From Enterobacteriaceae bacterium RIT693 (lineage in GTDB: Bacteria > Pseudomonadota > Gammaproteobacteria > Enterobacterales > Enterobacteriaceae), in the NCBI GenBank assembly GCA_009668225.1, contig WJYK01000002.1:62001-126000 (forward strand): a DNA stretch of 64,000 bases, read 5' to 3'. Each line of letters begins with the position of its first letter. The stretch's first letter is position 1. The translations under genes were made by a program, and so were the position numbers. Positions 27,453-35,550 of this stretch are shown in pieces. The notes beneath the pieces were generated by a model, which saw only the letters and a program-made list of their open reading frames with translations, was not told the origin of the DNA and did no database searches.

Positions 27453-29051
27453 TTAATCCAGCTTCGCTTTGGAGAAATCACTCCCGGCAAGGCTAACGGT
27501 ATAACCGCTCACGTTGCTGCGGGTGGCGTAGAAGGTTTTACCGTTCGCCAGCGCAATCCACGGCGCCTGCTGATAGTAAATTTCCTGCGCCTGGACGTAG
27601 AGCTTCGCGCGGGCGGCCGGGTCGCTGGTTAGCTTCGCCTTCTGCACCAGAGCGTCGTAGTTTTTGTCACACCAGCGGGCAACGTTCGACCCGCTGGCGA
27701 CGCTGCCACAGCCCAGCAGGGTATCAGCGAAGTTGTCCGGATCGCCGTTATCGGACATCCAGCCGAACAGAGCAGACGAATGCTCCCCTTTGCGCATCCC
27801 GGCCAGATATTCGCCCCACTCAAAGGTGACGATTTTGGCGTTCACGCCCACTTTCGCCCAGTCACTCTGGATCATCTCCGCTATACGGCGTGAGTTCGGG
27901 TTATACGGGCGCTGCACCGGCATGGACCAGAGATCGGTATCAAAGCCCTTCTCCAGCCCGGCCTGCTTCAGCAGCGCTTTAGCTTTTTCCGGATCGTAGC
28001 CGTAATCTTTCAGATCCTTGTCGTAGCCCAGCATGGTCGGCGGGATCGGTGATTTTGCCACCGAGCCGGAGCCCATAAAGATGGCGTTAACGATGGCTTT
28101 TTTGTCCACCGCGTAGTTCAGTGCCTGACGCACCAGCGCATTATCAAACGGTTTTTTGCTGGTGTTAAACGCCAGGTAACCCACGTTCAGGCCGTCGATG
28201 CTGTGCAACGCCAGGTTTTTATCCGCCTTAATGGCGTCAAACTGCACCGGGCTGGGCGCCGGGATAATCTGGCATTCATTCTTCTGCAGCTTCGCCAGCC
28301 GGGTTTGCACATTCGGCGTGATAGAGAAGATCAGGTGTTTGGTCGGCACCTCGCCCTTCCAGTAATTTGGGTTGGCGACGTAGCGAATCACGGAGTCAAT
28401 TTTGTAGTCCTGCAGCGCATAAGGCCCGGTGCCGATCGGGTTGTTGTCCACCCGCTCCGGCGTGCCGGCTTTCAGCATCGCATCCGCATACTCGGCAGAC
28501 AGAATAGAGGCAAAGTCCATGCCCCAGTCGGCGAGAAACGCCGCATTCGGCTCGCTCAGCGTGAACTGGACGTGATAGTCATCCAGCTTTTTAACGTCCA
28601 CAATGAGCTTGTCGAGGCCCACGTCGTTGAAGTATTCGTAGTTCGCCTGCGATACCTTGTGGTAAGGGTTGTTGGCGTCTTTCTGGCGCATGACCGAGAA
28701 CACCACGTCGTCGGCGTTGAAGTCGCGCGTGGGCTTAAAGAACTTGTTGCTGTTGAACTTCACGCCCTGCCGCAGGGTAAAAGTATATATTTTGCCATCG
28801 GGACTGATTTTCCATTCCGTCGCCAGCGACGGCACCGGCGTGTTGTCGGTCAGGTTGAAATCAATCAGGCGGTTATACAGGGTTTGCGAGCTGGCGACAA
28901 AGCTTGGGCCGGAGCTGGCAATTTGTGGGTTAAAGGATTCAGGAGAGGCTTCTGAGCAGTAGACCAGCGTGCTGTTTGCCGCCGCCATCGCGCTTCCTGC
29001 CGGGAGGAGCGCGCTCAGCAGCAGGCCGAGCAGTGTTTTCCCTTTAGACAT
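27453..29051 (-). CDS. DppA-like periplasmic peptide-binding protein
   Basis: 532 aa, family 5 extracellular solute-binding protein with a signal peptide ending AMAAA. It is very close to E. coli DppA: TLVYCSEASPESFNPQ, LQKNECQ, LNVGYLAFN, YDPEKAKALLKQAGLEKGF, MPVQRPYNPN, NGDPDNF. It would bind dipeptides, haem or related compounds. No permease or ATPase genes adjoin it, so it may feed the chromosomal Dpp transporter as an alternative receptor. Followed by a repeat element. Confidence 0.9.
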   Translation of the reverse strand: MSKGKTLLGLLLSALLPAGSAMAAANSTLVYCSEASPESFNPQIASSGPSFVASSQTLYNRLIDFNLTDNTPVPSLATEWKISPDGKIYTFTLRQGVKFNSNKFFKPTRDFNADDVVFSVMRQKDANNPYHKVSQANYEYFNDVGLDKLIVDVKKLDDYHVQFTLSEPNAAFLADWGMDFASILSAEYADAMLKAGTPERVDNNPIGTGPYALQDYKIDSVIRYVANPNYWKGEVPTKHLIFSITPNVQTRLAKLQKNECQIIPAPSPVQFDAIKADKNLALHSIDGLNVGYLAFNTSKKPFDNALVRQALNYAVDKKAIVNAIFMGSGSVAKSPIPPTMLGYDKDLKDYGYDPEKAKALLKQAGLEKGFDTDLWSMPVQRPYNPNSRRIAEMIQSDWAKVGVNAKIVTFEWGEYLAGMRKGEHSSALFGWMSDNGDPDNFADTLLGCGSVASGSNVARWCDKNYDALVQKAKLTSDPAARAKLYVQAQEIYYQQAPWIALANGKTFYATRSNVSGYTVSLAGSDFSKAKLD

Positions 29052-29186
29052 AGTGTTTGCCTTTTATTTGCTTGCCAAATGGTTGAGCTACTTATTATTT
29101 CTCACGGTAATAACAGCACAGCCCTTAGCGACAAGCAAATGGCAAACCTTTCCTTTCTATACAATTGTGGCGGTTAACGCGGGCGT

Positions 29187-29906
29187 TCAGGCAGAAGGTA
29201 AAACAAAACGCTGCAAAATTGCTCTGGCCCCGGGTGTACCACTGATATCGTTCGGCGATGCCTGTTTATTTTCGTTCCCCAGCGCCGCCTGCTCGCTGCG
29301 GCTGGCGAGAATTTTGTTCATCACCGTCGCGGTAAATTCCGGGTGAAACTGCACCGACAGCGCATTGGGCGTGTAGCGGATGATTTGATGAGGATCGTGG
29401 GCCGACGACGCCAGACAAACGGCCCCGGGCGGCAGCGTCAGGACGCTCTGCGCATGGCTTAAAAAGACCGGGAACGACTCAGGCAGATGACTGAGCGCCG
29501 GATCGTCTCGCCCTGCTTCTGTCAGCGCCACCGGCAGTTGCCCAACTTCACTGCCCTGCGGGTGGTAATCCACTTTTCCGCCGAGCGCGTAAGCCATCAA
29601 TTGATGCCCGTAGCACACGCCGAACAGTGGCGTACCGGCGGCAACAACGGTTTTAACCCATTCCGCCGTGCGCTCGCTCCACGCTTCATGCTCCGTCACC
29701 ATCGACCATGAACCCGAAATCACCGCCGCCTGAAAGTTTTCTGGCGCGGGCAAAGGCTCGCCCAGAAACGGCCTGACGATGTTCAGTTCGACATCAGGGT
29801 ACTTTAGCGCCTGCTCAAACCAGGCCGGCTGATCCCCTACGGCCTGCTGAATATCCTCGGGGGGCCGCCCCATTTGCACCAACAAAACCGGCAATCTTTG
29901 ACTCAT
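29187..29906 (-). CDS. Class I glutamine amidotransferase-like protein
   Basis: 239 aa with the full triad of class I glutamine amidotransferases: Cys98 in FGVCYGHQ, His188 and Glu190 in QFHPE. It is a stand-alone GATase domain, like E. coli YfeJ, with an extra ~45 residue C-terminal tail. It may be a gamma-glutamyl hydrolase or an amidotransferase without a fixed partner. No synthase partner adjoins. Confidence 0.85.
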   Translation of the reverse strand: MSQRLPVLLVQMGRPPEDIQQAVGDQPAWFEQALKYPDVELNIVRPFLGEPLPAPENFQAAVISGSWSMVTEHEAWSERTAEWVKTVVAAGTPLFGVCYGHQLMAYALGGKVDYHPQGSEVGQLPVALTEAGRDDPALSHLPESFPVFLSHAQSVLTLPPGAVCLASSAHDPHQIIRYTPNALSVQFHPEFTATVMNKILASRSEQAALGNENKQASPNDISGTPGARAILQRFVLPSA

Positions 29907-29995
29907 ATTTCAGACCTCTGCAGCCATATAATGGCTTCAGAATTAGCACAGGCAAGCCGGCTTGTCTCAGATAAAAAAGCGATAACGTAGAAGCT

Positions 29996-31195
29996 TTAGC
30001 CCGCCACATTCACGCCCTGCCCGGCAAAATCACGCCACAGGCAGGTCAGCACTGCGATAGCCATCAGCGCCAGGGAGACCAGTGAGATAGCGGTAAAACC
30101 ATGTTCGGTATAAAGCGGCCCGTAGCTGCTGCTGCCGGCAAACACCGCCAGGTAAGTGACGGCGCTATTCAATCCCATCAGCGTGCCGCGCTTGGCCGGG
30201 TCGATCGCCGTCAGGCGCTGAATCAATAAGTTCACCCCCAGGTGGTTCACGAGGCCAAGCACAAACAGCAGGAAGATAACGCCCACCAGCGCGCTGCCAA
30301 ACAGCGCCAGCCCCAGGTAAACGCCCGCCGCCACCAGCAGAATTAGCGGCATCAGGCGTTTAGGGCCAAACCGGTCAACCATTCCGCTTAGCAGCGCCGC
30401 ACAGCCAAACCCTGCGCCGTAGGCAATCGCCACGCCGCCATTCGCGGTGACCGGCAGACCGAGATCCTGATGAAGATGATCGCCAAGATAGGCATACAGG
30501 CCGTAAAACGCGGTCATAAATGCGCCGCACACTACCAGCAATGATTTGATGCCCGGCAGGCCCAGCGCGGAAAGCGGAGACGGCGCAATGCCCGCCGCCG
30601 GGCGATCCTGCATATTCAACCGGAACAGTGCGACCAGCGCCAGGGCGGCGAGACAGCTGACCGAAACATACACCGCCCGCCAGCTAATCAATTCGGTAAG
30701 GACAACGGAAAACGATACGCCCGCCACCATGCTCAGCGTCCAGCCTGTCAGCACTTTGCCGATGGTCCGGCTTTCACGCCCCGGCTGAGCGATAGCCGCT
30801 GCGCTGGCGTAAATCGCGGGCAGCGCGATACCCGAAGCGATCCCGGCAATCAGCTGGGCGGCAATAAACATCGCCACGGAAGGCGAAGCCGCGCAAAGCA
30901 GCAGCGCCACGCCCAGCAGCGTCATGGTGAATTTGAGCATCCGGGCAGAGCCGACTAAGTCGATAAGCCTTGCCAAAAACAGCGCACTTGTCGCCGTGCC
31001 GAGCCCGAAGGCGGCTGCGGCCATCATCACCGTGGGCACGGACGCACCTATGGATGTCGCCACCGCGGGGGCAATTGGCCCCAGCACCATGGAATTAGCG
31101 CCGATAACGCCGACGCAGCCGGTTAACACATATACAGCTTTGGCGGGAGACAGAGACGGCTCTGGATGCAGCTCCAGACACTGGCTATTTTTCAT
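29996..31195 (-). CDS. MFS transporter
   Basis: 399 aa, about 12 membrane segments, of the drug/metabolite (AraJ/CmlA-like) MFS group (LTGCVGVIGANSMVLGPIAPAVA at the N-terminus, FGLGTATSALFLARLIDLVG loop). Divergent from an Lrp/AsnC regulator with a 91 bp gap, so export of an amino acid or similar inducer is plausible but unproven. Confidence 0.87.
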   Translation of the reverse strand: MKNSQCLELHPEPSLSPAKAVYVLTGCVGVIGANSMVLGPIAPAVATSIGASVPTVMMAAAAFGLGTATSALFLARLIDLVGSARMLKFTMTLLGVALLLCAASPSVAMFIAAQLIAGIASGIALPAIYASAAAIAQPGRESRTIGKVLTGWTLSMVAGVSFSVVLTELISWRAVYVSVSCLAALALVALFRLNMQDRPAAGIAPSPLSALGLPGIKSLLVVCGAFMTAFYGLYAYLGDHLHQDLGLPVTANGGVAIAYGAGFGCAALLSGMVDRFGPKRLMPLILLVAAGVYLGLALFGSALVGVIFLLFVLGLVNHLGVNLLIQRLTAIDPAKRGTLMGLNSAVTYLAVFAGSSSYGPLYTEHGFTAISLVSLALMAIAVLTCLWRDFAGQGVNVAG

Positions 31196-31229
31196 TTCAC
31201 TTCCTGAATAATGATTAAACTTGACTTAC

Positions 31230-31257
31230 ATTCGATAAAAACCAATTTTATCCGAAT
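31230..31257. promoter_or_regulatory. Inverted repeat between MFS and Lrp-like genes
   Basis: ATTCGATAAAA and TTTTATCCGAAT face each other across 5 nt, with one extra base in the right arm. Located in the middle of the 91 bp divergent gap, it is the likely operator of the Lrp-like protein. Confidence 0.55.
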
Positions 31258-31286
31258 GAAATTCAGCGTCATTAGTCAGGGGCAAT

Positions 31287-31805
31287 ATGAAAAAAGAAAC
31301 AGACGGTATTAAGCAGAACGGTGCGGCAGAACGAGTTCTCGATGCCGCAGACCGAAGAATATTAGGCGCTCTGGTGGAGGATGCGACCATCAGCTATGCC
31401 GAACTCGGCGAAAAGGTCGCGCTTTCCGCCCCGGCAGTACACGAAAGGGTCAAACGTCTTAAGCGTTCTGGGGTGATCCAGCAGACGGCGGCGCTGCTCG
31501 ACCCGAAGGCTATCAGCAAATCCCTGCTGGCGTTTGTTCATATTGATACCAAAGGCTGGGGGAAAACGCCGGATCTGCTGCGAATTTCCGCCTACCCGGA
31601 GGTAGAAGAGATCCATTCCGTGGCCGGAGATACCTCCATGCTGCTCAAGGTGCGCACGGAGGATTCCAGAGCGCTTGAGGCCCTCCTCGCCCATCTGTAT
31701 GAGATTAACGGCGTGGTGGCGACCAGAACCTACATTGTGCTGTCGACCTACCTTGAGCGCCCTGTCCAGCCGGGCATTACCCGCGACTGGCCGGAGCAGG
31801 CCTAA
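31287..31805 (+). CDS. Lrp/AsnC-family regulator
   Basis: 172 aa. The N-terminal helix-turn-helix (ADRRILGALVEDATISYAELGEKVALSAPAVHERVKRLKRSGVI) is followed by a RAM ligand domain (VHIDTKGWGKT...VEEIHSVAGDTSMLLKVRTED). Likely regulates the divergent MFS gene. The first ~18 residues precede the core domain and the start could be slightly downstream. Confidence 0.9.
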   Translation: MKKETDGIKQNGAAERVLDAADRRILGALVEDATISYAELGEKVALSAPAVHERVKRLKRSGVIQQTAALLDPKAISKSLLAFVHIDTKGWGKTPDLLRISAYPEVEEIHSVAGDTSMLLKVRTEDSRALEALLAHLYEINGVVATRTYIVLSTYLERPVQPGITRDWPEQA

Positions 31806-31807
31806 CG

Positions 31808-32869
31808 TCATTTCACGATATAGCGCGTTGAGGCGAAGTTATTCAGCACCTTATGAATGATGAAGGTGACGGCCAGCGTGCCGACGATTGCCACCGATAC
31901 CGACGAAATACGGTACAGCGCGCTAAAAACGATATCCTGGTTCGGGTGCATGTATTGCCCGAACATCAGCGCCAGGGTCGTCAGGATAGAGAAGCCCACC
32001 CCCGGCCCCACTTTCTCGAACACGTGAATTCGCGCGGCCAGCAGCAGGCCGAGGCTAATCAGCGGCATCAGTAGGATCAGGTGACGGCTAAAATCGTAAA
32101 TAACCAGCTGCACCAGAATCGCATAAATACACCCGGCAATAACCCCAACGATGCGCCACCAGGATGAAAGAATCGCGCCGCGGAAATGCATCGGAAACAG
32201 CGCGAAGATGCCTGCCATCAGCGCGGCCAGCGAATCATTCAGCGTGTAGACCTGGAACACGGTGAACAGAATCGTCGCGGTAAGGGAGGCCAGCAGCGTT
32301 TCATGCATCACCCTCGGCCCGTCTTTTAGAATCACAGGCGGCGGCTTGCGCGGTTCAACGTCCGGCAGCAGATAGCAGCTGAGCGCCGACAGCCCTACCG
32401 CCAGCAGGCTGCCGATGATATTAGAAAACATCAGGTCGCTCATGTCGGTGGTCGGGTAGCTCAGGAAGTTTGCCATCACGCTTAAGCAGACCACGCCCAT
32501 TGAGCCAAACAGGAAGAGTGGCCCCCGGCTCATCAGGTAGAAGCGCGTCATGTACATCAGGAAGACAATCAGCGTCATCGGCAGCGGGTAATTCACCAGC
32601 ACCGCAAACAGCAACGTCATTTCCACGCAGTTAATCAGCGCATTGGCGATCATCTGGCGGGCGATATGCCCATTGAAAACAGGCACCAGGCCGGTAAGCA
32701 TGATGGGGTAAACCACATAGAACACCCCATACTGCGTATTGACCCAGCTGTAGACAAACATCCCCACGCAGCCTGCCATCACAATGCGCAGCATATGGCG
32801 GAAATCGTTGCCGCAGAACGGCGTCGGCAAGCTTCGCTTCAGCGGGCCAAGAATAAATTTAATAAACAT
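31808..32869 (-). CDS. DUF2955 / FUSC-like membrane protein
   Basis: 353 aa with about ten membrane segments in two clusters, like the aromatic acid/fusaric acid exporter-type proteins that pair with HlyD adaptors. It overlaps the hlyD-like gene by 11 nt. Together they would form a two-part inner-membrane efflux unit; the substrate is unknown. Confidence 0.82.
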   Translation of the reverse strand: MFIKFILGPLKRSLPTPFCGNDFRHMLRIVMAGCVGMFVYSWVNTQYGVFYVVYPIMLTGLVPVFNGHIARQMIANALINCVEMTLLFAVLVNYPLPMTLIVFLMYMTRFYLMSRGPLFLFGSMGVVCLSVMANFLSYPTTDMSDLMFSNIIGSLLAVGLSALSCYLLPDVEPRKPPPVILKDGPRVMHETLLASLTATILFTVFQVYTLNDSLAALMAGIFALFPMHFRGAILSSWWRIVGVIAGCIYAILVQLVIYDFSRHLILLMPLISLGLLLAARIHVFEKVGPGVGFSILTTLALMFGQYMHPNQDIVFSALYRISSVSVAIVGTLAVTFIIHKVLNNFASTRYIVK

Positions 32870-33920
32870 AATGCAGGTAGCTCACCAGCCTGATTTGCAT
32901 CCCGCCGATAAACGAAGCGAAAGCGGACGGAGAATTGTAGAGCTGCACCGTGGCCCGCGCGCCAGCAGGTAGATTTGGCCTTGCGCCATCTTCAAGCAGC
33001 AAATGGATGCGCATACGCTGCGCGTCTCTCACCCAGCGGTTTGAGGTTTCCGGGGCGGAGAGCTGCCCGTTGATGGCCTGCTGCCCCTGCAGGACGCCCG
33101 CGTCCTTACTGGCTACACGCGCTTTAAAAACCTGCCCTGGAAGCCCGTCAAAAACGATGTCTGCCGTGGTGTCCGGCTGGGTTTTGCTCAGGCTTTTCTC
33201 CCTGAAGTCGGCCACGATATCAAGACTGTCGTTCACCAGCGCCAGCGCGGGTGCGCCCGCCCCGGCATACCAGCCCTCTTTCAGCTGCAAATTACTGATA
33301 ATGCCGTCGCTGCTGGCCACCACGCGGGTGTAATCCAGGTTTAGCCGGGCGTCGTTCAGCAGGTTACGGTATTTTTGCAGCGTGACGTTTTGCTCCCCGC
33401 GTTCACCCCGCGAAATCACCAGCTGCGCCAGCGCCGCCTGGAGGTTGTTAACGTTTTGCACCGCGCTTTGCCAGCGCGTAAAGGCCGCGTCCAGATCCTG
33501 TTTTGAGATCAGATTCCCGCTGCTCAGGCCGTTGTAACGGTGATAGCTGCGCCCGGCATTGTCGGCATCCAACTGGGCGGCTTTGATTTTCGCCCGCGCG
33601 GCACTGATTTGGGCATCAATTTGCTGGTTGTCGAGTATCGCTTGCTGATAAGCAATCTCCGCCCGCTCAAGCTGGTTTTGGTAGGGCTTATTATCGATTT
33701 CAAACAGCACATCGCCCTTCTTCACCACGCTGTTGTTGCTGACGTAGATATGCGTTACGTAGCCCGACACGCGGGATGAAACCGGGGTCACCACGCGCAT
33801 CACGGTGGAGTCTGGGGTTTGCGGCACCCAGATATCGGCGGCCAGGAAATAGCAAAACATTGCGGCAAACAGCGCCAGCGTCACTTTTACCCAGCGGGTA
33901 AATCGTTGTTCAGGGGTCAT
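32859..33920 (-). CDS. HlyD-family periplasmic adaptor
   Basis: 353 aa membrane-fusion protein: short cytoplasmic N-terminus, one membrane helix (~11-30), lipoyl half-motifs (VTPVSSRVSGYVTHIYV and VVASSDGIISNLQLKEG), a coiled-coil hairpin between them (~75-180), then a beta-barrel domain. EmrA/AaeA-like. Sits between a MarR regulator and its DUF2955 partner. Confidence 0.88.
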   Translation of the reverse strand: MTPEQRFTRWVKVTLALFAAMFCYFLAADIWVPQTPDSTVMRVVTPVSSRVSGYVTHIYVSNNSVVKKGDVLFEIDNKPYQNQLERAEIAYQQAILDNQQIDAQISAARAKIKAAQLDADNAGRSYHRYNGLSSGNLISKQDLDAAFTRWQSAVQNVNNLQAALAQLVISRGERGEQNVTLQKYRNLLNDARLNLDYTRVVASSDGIISNLQLKEGWYAGAGAPALALVNDSLDIVADFREKSLSKTQPDTTADIVFDGLPGQVFKARVASKDAGVLQGQQAINGQLSAPETSNRWVRDAQRMRIHLLLEDGARPNLPAGARATVQLYNSPSAFASFIGGMQIRLVSYLHYVY

Positions 33921-33968
33921 AACTACTCGCTAAATGAGAAATACGCCTGAATACCAGGCGTAAAAAAA

Positions 33969-34427
33969 CTACCGAATTTTGATCATGTTGGCGGCCAGCA
34001 GATTTACCGTCTGGCTGAACTGTTCTAATTGCTGCGCCGGAATGCCCTGCGCGACCTGCGCCTGACAGCGCTCCACCGTTTCACTTACCGCTTTAATCGC
34101 TTTTTGGCCTGCGGGCGTCAGCGAGATAAATTTCACCCGCCTGTCTTTTTCGTCCGGCGTGCGGGTGACATACCCTTCTGTCTCAAGCTGCGCCAGCGTG
34201 CGCGTCAGAGGCGGCAGGTCGATGCCCTGCGCCCGGGCCAGATCCGTGACGGTGATTTTCGCTCCCGCCACGCTGAGCTGCATCAGCGTCGTCCAGCTGC
34301 TTTGGGTCAGGCCGATAAAGGCGACGGCATCATCCACGATGCCGCGCCACAGGCGTACCAGCATCGCCAGGCGCATCCCCAGCGGGCGTTCGGGAAAATC
34401 GACGCTGTCGTACTTATCGTCATGCAT
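33969..34427 (-). CDS. MarR/SlyA-family regulator of the efflux operon
   Basis: 152 aa winged-helix protein (ITVTDLARAQGIDLPPLTRTLAQLETEGYVTRTPDEKDRRVKFISLT). First gene of the regulator-HlyD-DUF2955 operon. The palindrome cluster directly upstream of its start is the probable self-operator. Confidence 0.9.
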   Translation of the reverse strand: MHDDKYDSVDFPERPLGMRLAMLVRLWRGIVDDAVAFIGLTQSSWTTLMQLSVAGAKITVTDLARAQGIDLPPLTRTLAQLETEGYVTRTPDEKDRRVKFISLTPAGQKAIKAVSETVERCQAQVAQGIPAQQLEQFSQTVNLLAANMIKIR

Positions 34428-34437
34428 GAGGTACTTC

Positions 34438-34485
34438 CCAGATAAATAGTCACCAAGATAATTATCATGATAAGTATTTATCTGG
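34438..34485. promoter_or_regulatory. Nested palindromes upstream of the MarR-family gene
   Basis: Perfect 11 bp outer arms (CCAGATAAATA at 34438-34448, TATTTATCTGG at 34475-34485) enclose a perfect 12 bp palindrome TTATCATGATAA (34462-34473). GATAA repeats recur about every 10-20 bp, as expected for two or more MarR dimers. The outer arm begins 10 nt upstream of the start codon. Confidence 0.65.
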
Positions 34486-34539
34486 TGAATACAACTGACA
34501 ATAACCAGGGGTAATTATTGAGGAAGAGGCAAAAACAAA

Positions 34540-34702
34540 AGCGCCCGCAGGCGCTTCAGATTGATGACAAACAGCCGAAAAACGTGGTTTTCGACTGTTT
34601 GGGGCAAACCAGAGAACATTATTCATTGTTTTTATTAGACCTTGGTTCGGACTTTTTAGAGCAATGAACTTTGTCAGCAGTCTCAAGCACCCGCAGGCGC
34701 TT
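34540..34702. mobile_element. 129 bp repeat between duplicated terminator hairpins, copy A
   Basis: The core at 34557-34685 matches 62718-62846 at 127 of 129 positions. It is flanked by 17 bp direct repeats that differ at one base (34540-34556 and 34686-34702), each a self-complementary GCGCC..GGCGC terminator stem of the flavodoxin-like gene. Core ends are imperfect inverted repeats (GATTGATGACAAA against GACTGCTGACAAA), and inside lies a 13 bp hairpin (AAACAGCCGAAAA with TTTTCGACTGTTT). No credible ORF. Confidence 0.75.
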
Positions 34703-34720
34703 TAGCAAAGAGAAGAGACG

Positions 34721-35272
34721 TTAGCTCAGGCGAGCGGCTACGTCGGCCACTCGTGCGCCATACTTAACGGCGGTGTCCAGGTCGCCCTGAGCAATTTGCT
34801 CGGCGCTGGCATCGGCTGGAGACTGCACCAGCAGGCCTACGGAGCCGCCCAGATTGTTCACATCATCACGGGTCGCCGCCAGGGTGTTAGCAGGCAACTG
34901 CCCCAGGCTAACCCAAATGCCGCCGTGCTGGGAGGCCAGGGTTTGCATCCACTGCAGGCTAACCTGCTTGTCACCGTTCAGGCTGGCGCTGTTGGTAAAG
35001 CCGCCGAACACTTTGTCCTGCCAGCCGCGGGTAAACCAGACTTTTGAAGACGCATCGGCAAACTTCTTAAACTGCCACGGCACGTTGCCCATGTAGGTCG
35101 GTGCCCCAAAGATAATACCTTTGGCATCGTTTAGTTTTTGCCAGTCCGCTTCCTGGATATCACCATTGCTGTCAATGGCAATCAGTTCGGCGTTTGCCCC
35201 TTTGGCAACGTGCTCTGCCACACGTTTAGTGTGACCGTACCCGGAAAAGTAAATAACAACGATTTTAGCCAT
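34721..35272 (-). CDS. Flavodoxin-fold NAD(P)H:quinone reductase-like protein
   Basis: 183 aa from ATG 35272 (a start five codons upstream has no ribosome site). The FMN phosphate loop is YFSGYGHTKRVAEHVAKG, and the second loop FGAPTYMGNVPWQFKKFAD is typical of WrbA-like FMN reductases. Probably a two-electron quinone or azo reductase in oxidative or electrophile defence. A repeated-palindrome operator lies upstream, but no regulator gene adjoins. Confidence 0.87.
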   Translation of the reverse strand: MAKIVVIYFSGYGHTKRVAEHVAKGANAELIAIDSNGDIQEADWQKLNDAKGIIFGAPTYMGNVPWQFKKFADASSKVWFTRGWQDKVFGGFTNSASLNGDKQVSLQWMQTLASQHGGIWVSLGQLPANTLAATRDDVNNLGGSVGLLVQSPADASAEQIAQGDLDTAVKYGARVADVAARLS

Positions 35273-35364
35273 AATGTTTCTCGACATGGTTAGAGGGAAC
35301 GCTCCGGCCTGATGGCCGCAAAACAGGGTTCATCGTGTCTGTCTTTTTCTTTATGGTCAAGAAG

Positions 35365-35397
35365 TTACCTGCCGGTAAGTGACTTACCCGCAGGTAA
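35365..35397. promoter_or_regulatory. 33 bp palindromic operator upstream of the flavodoxin gene
   Basis: Centred on G35381, the perfect core GTAAGTGACTTAC (35375-35387) extends to near-symmetrical TTACCTGC / GCAGGTAA arms. GTAAGT/ACTTAC elements in this arrangement are typical of HxlR-family (QorR/YodB type) operators beside quinone reductases. Confidence 0.6.
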
Positions 35398-35550
35398 GTA
35401 TAGCCCGCATCTTGCGGCCCTATTTTGTCTAATAGCCAGATAATTTACCCATTTTGCCGTCTCTTCAGCCGTTTGACTTAGGGGCGTTTCGTTAAAATGT
35501 AAAGCGTGAAGATGGCTCTCGGGTGAGCCGTTAACAGCAGGATTGATGAC

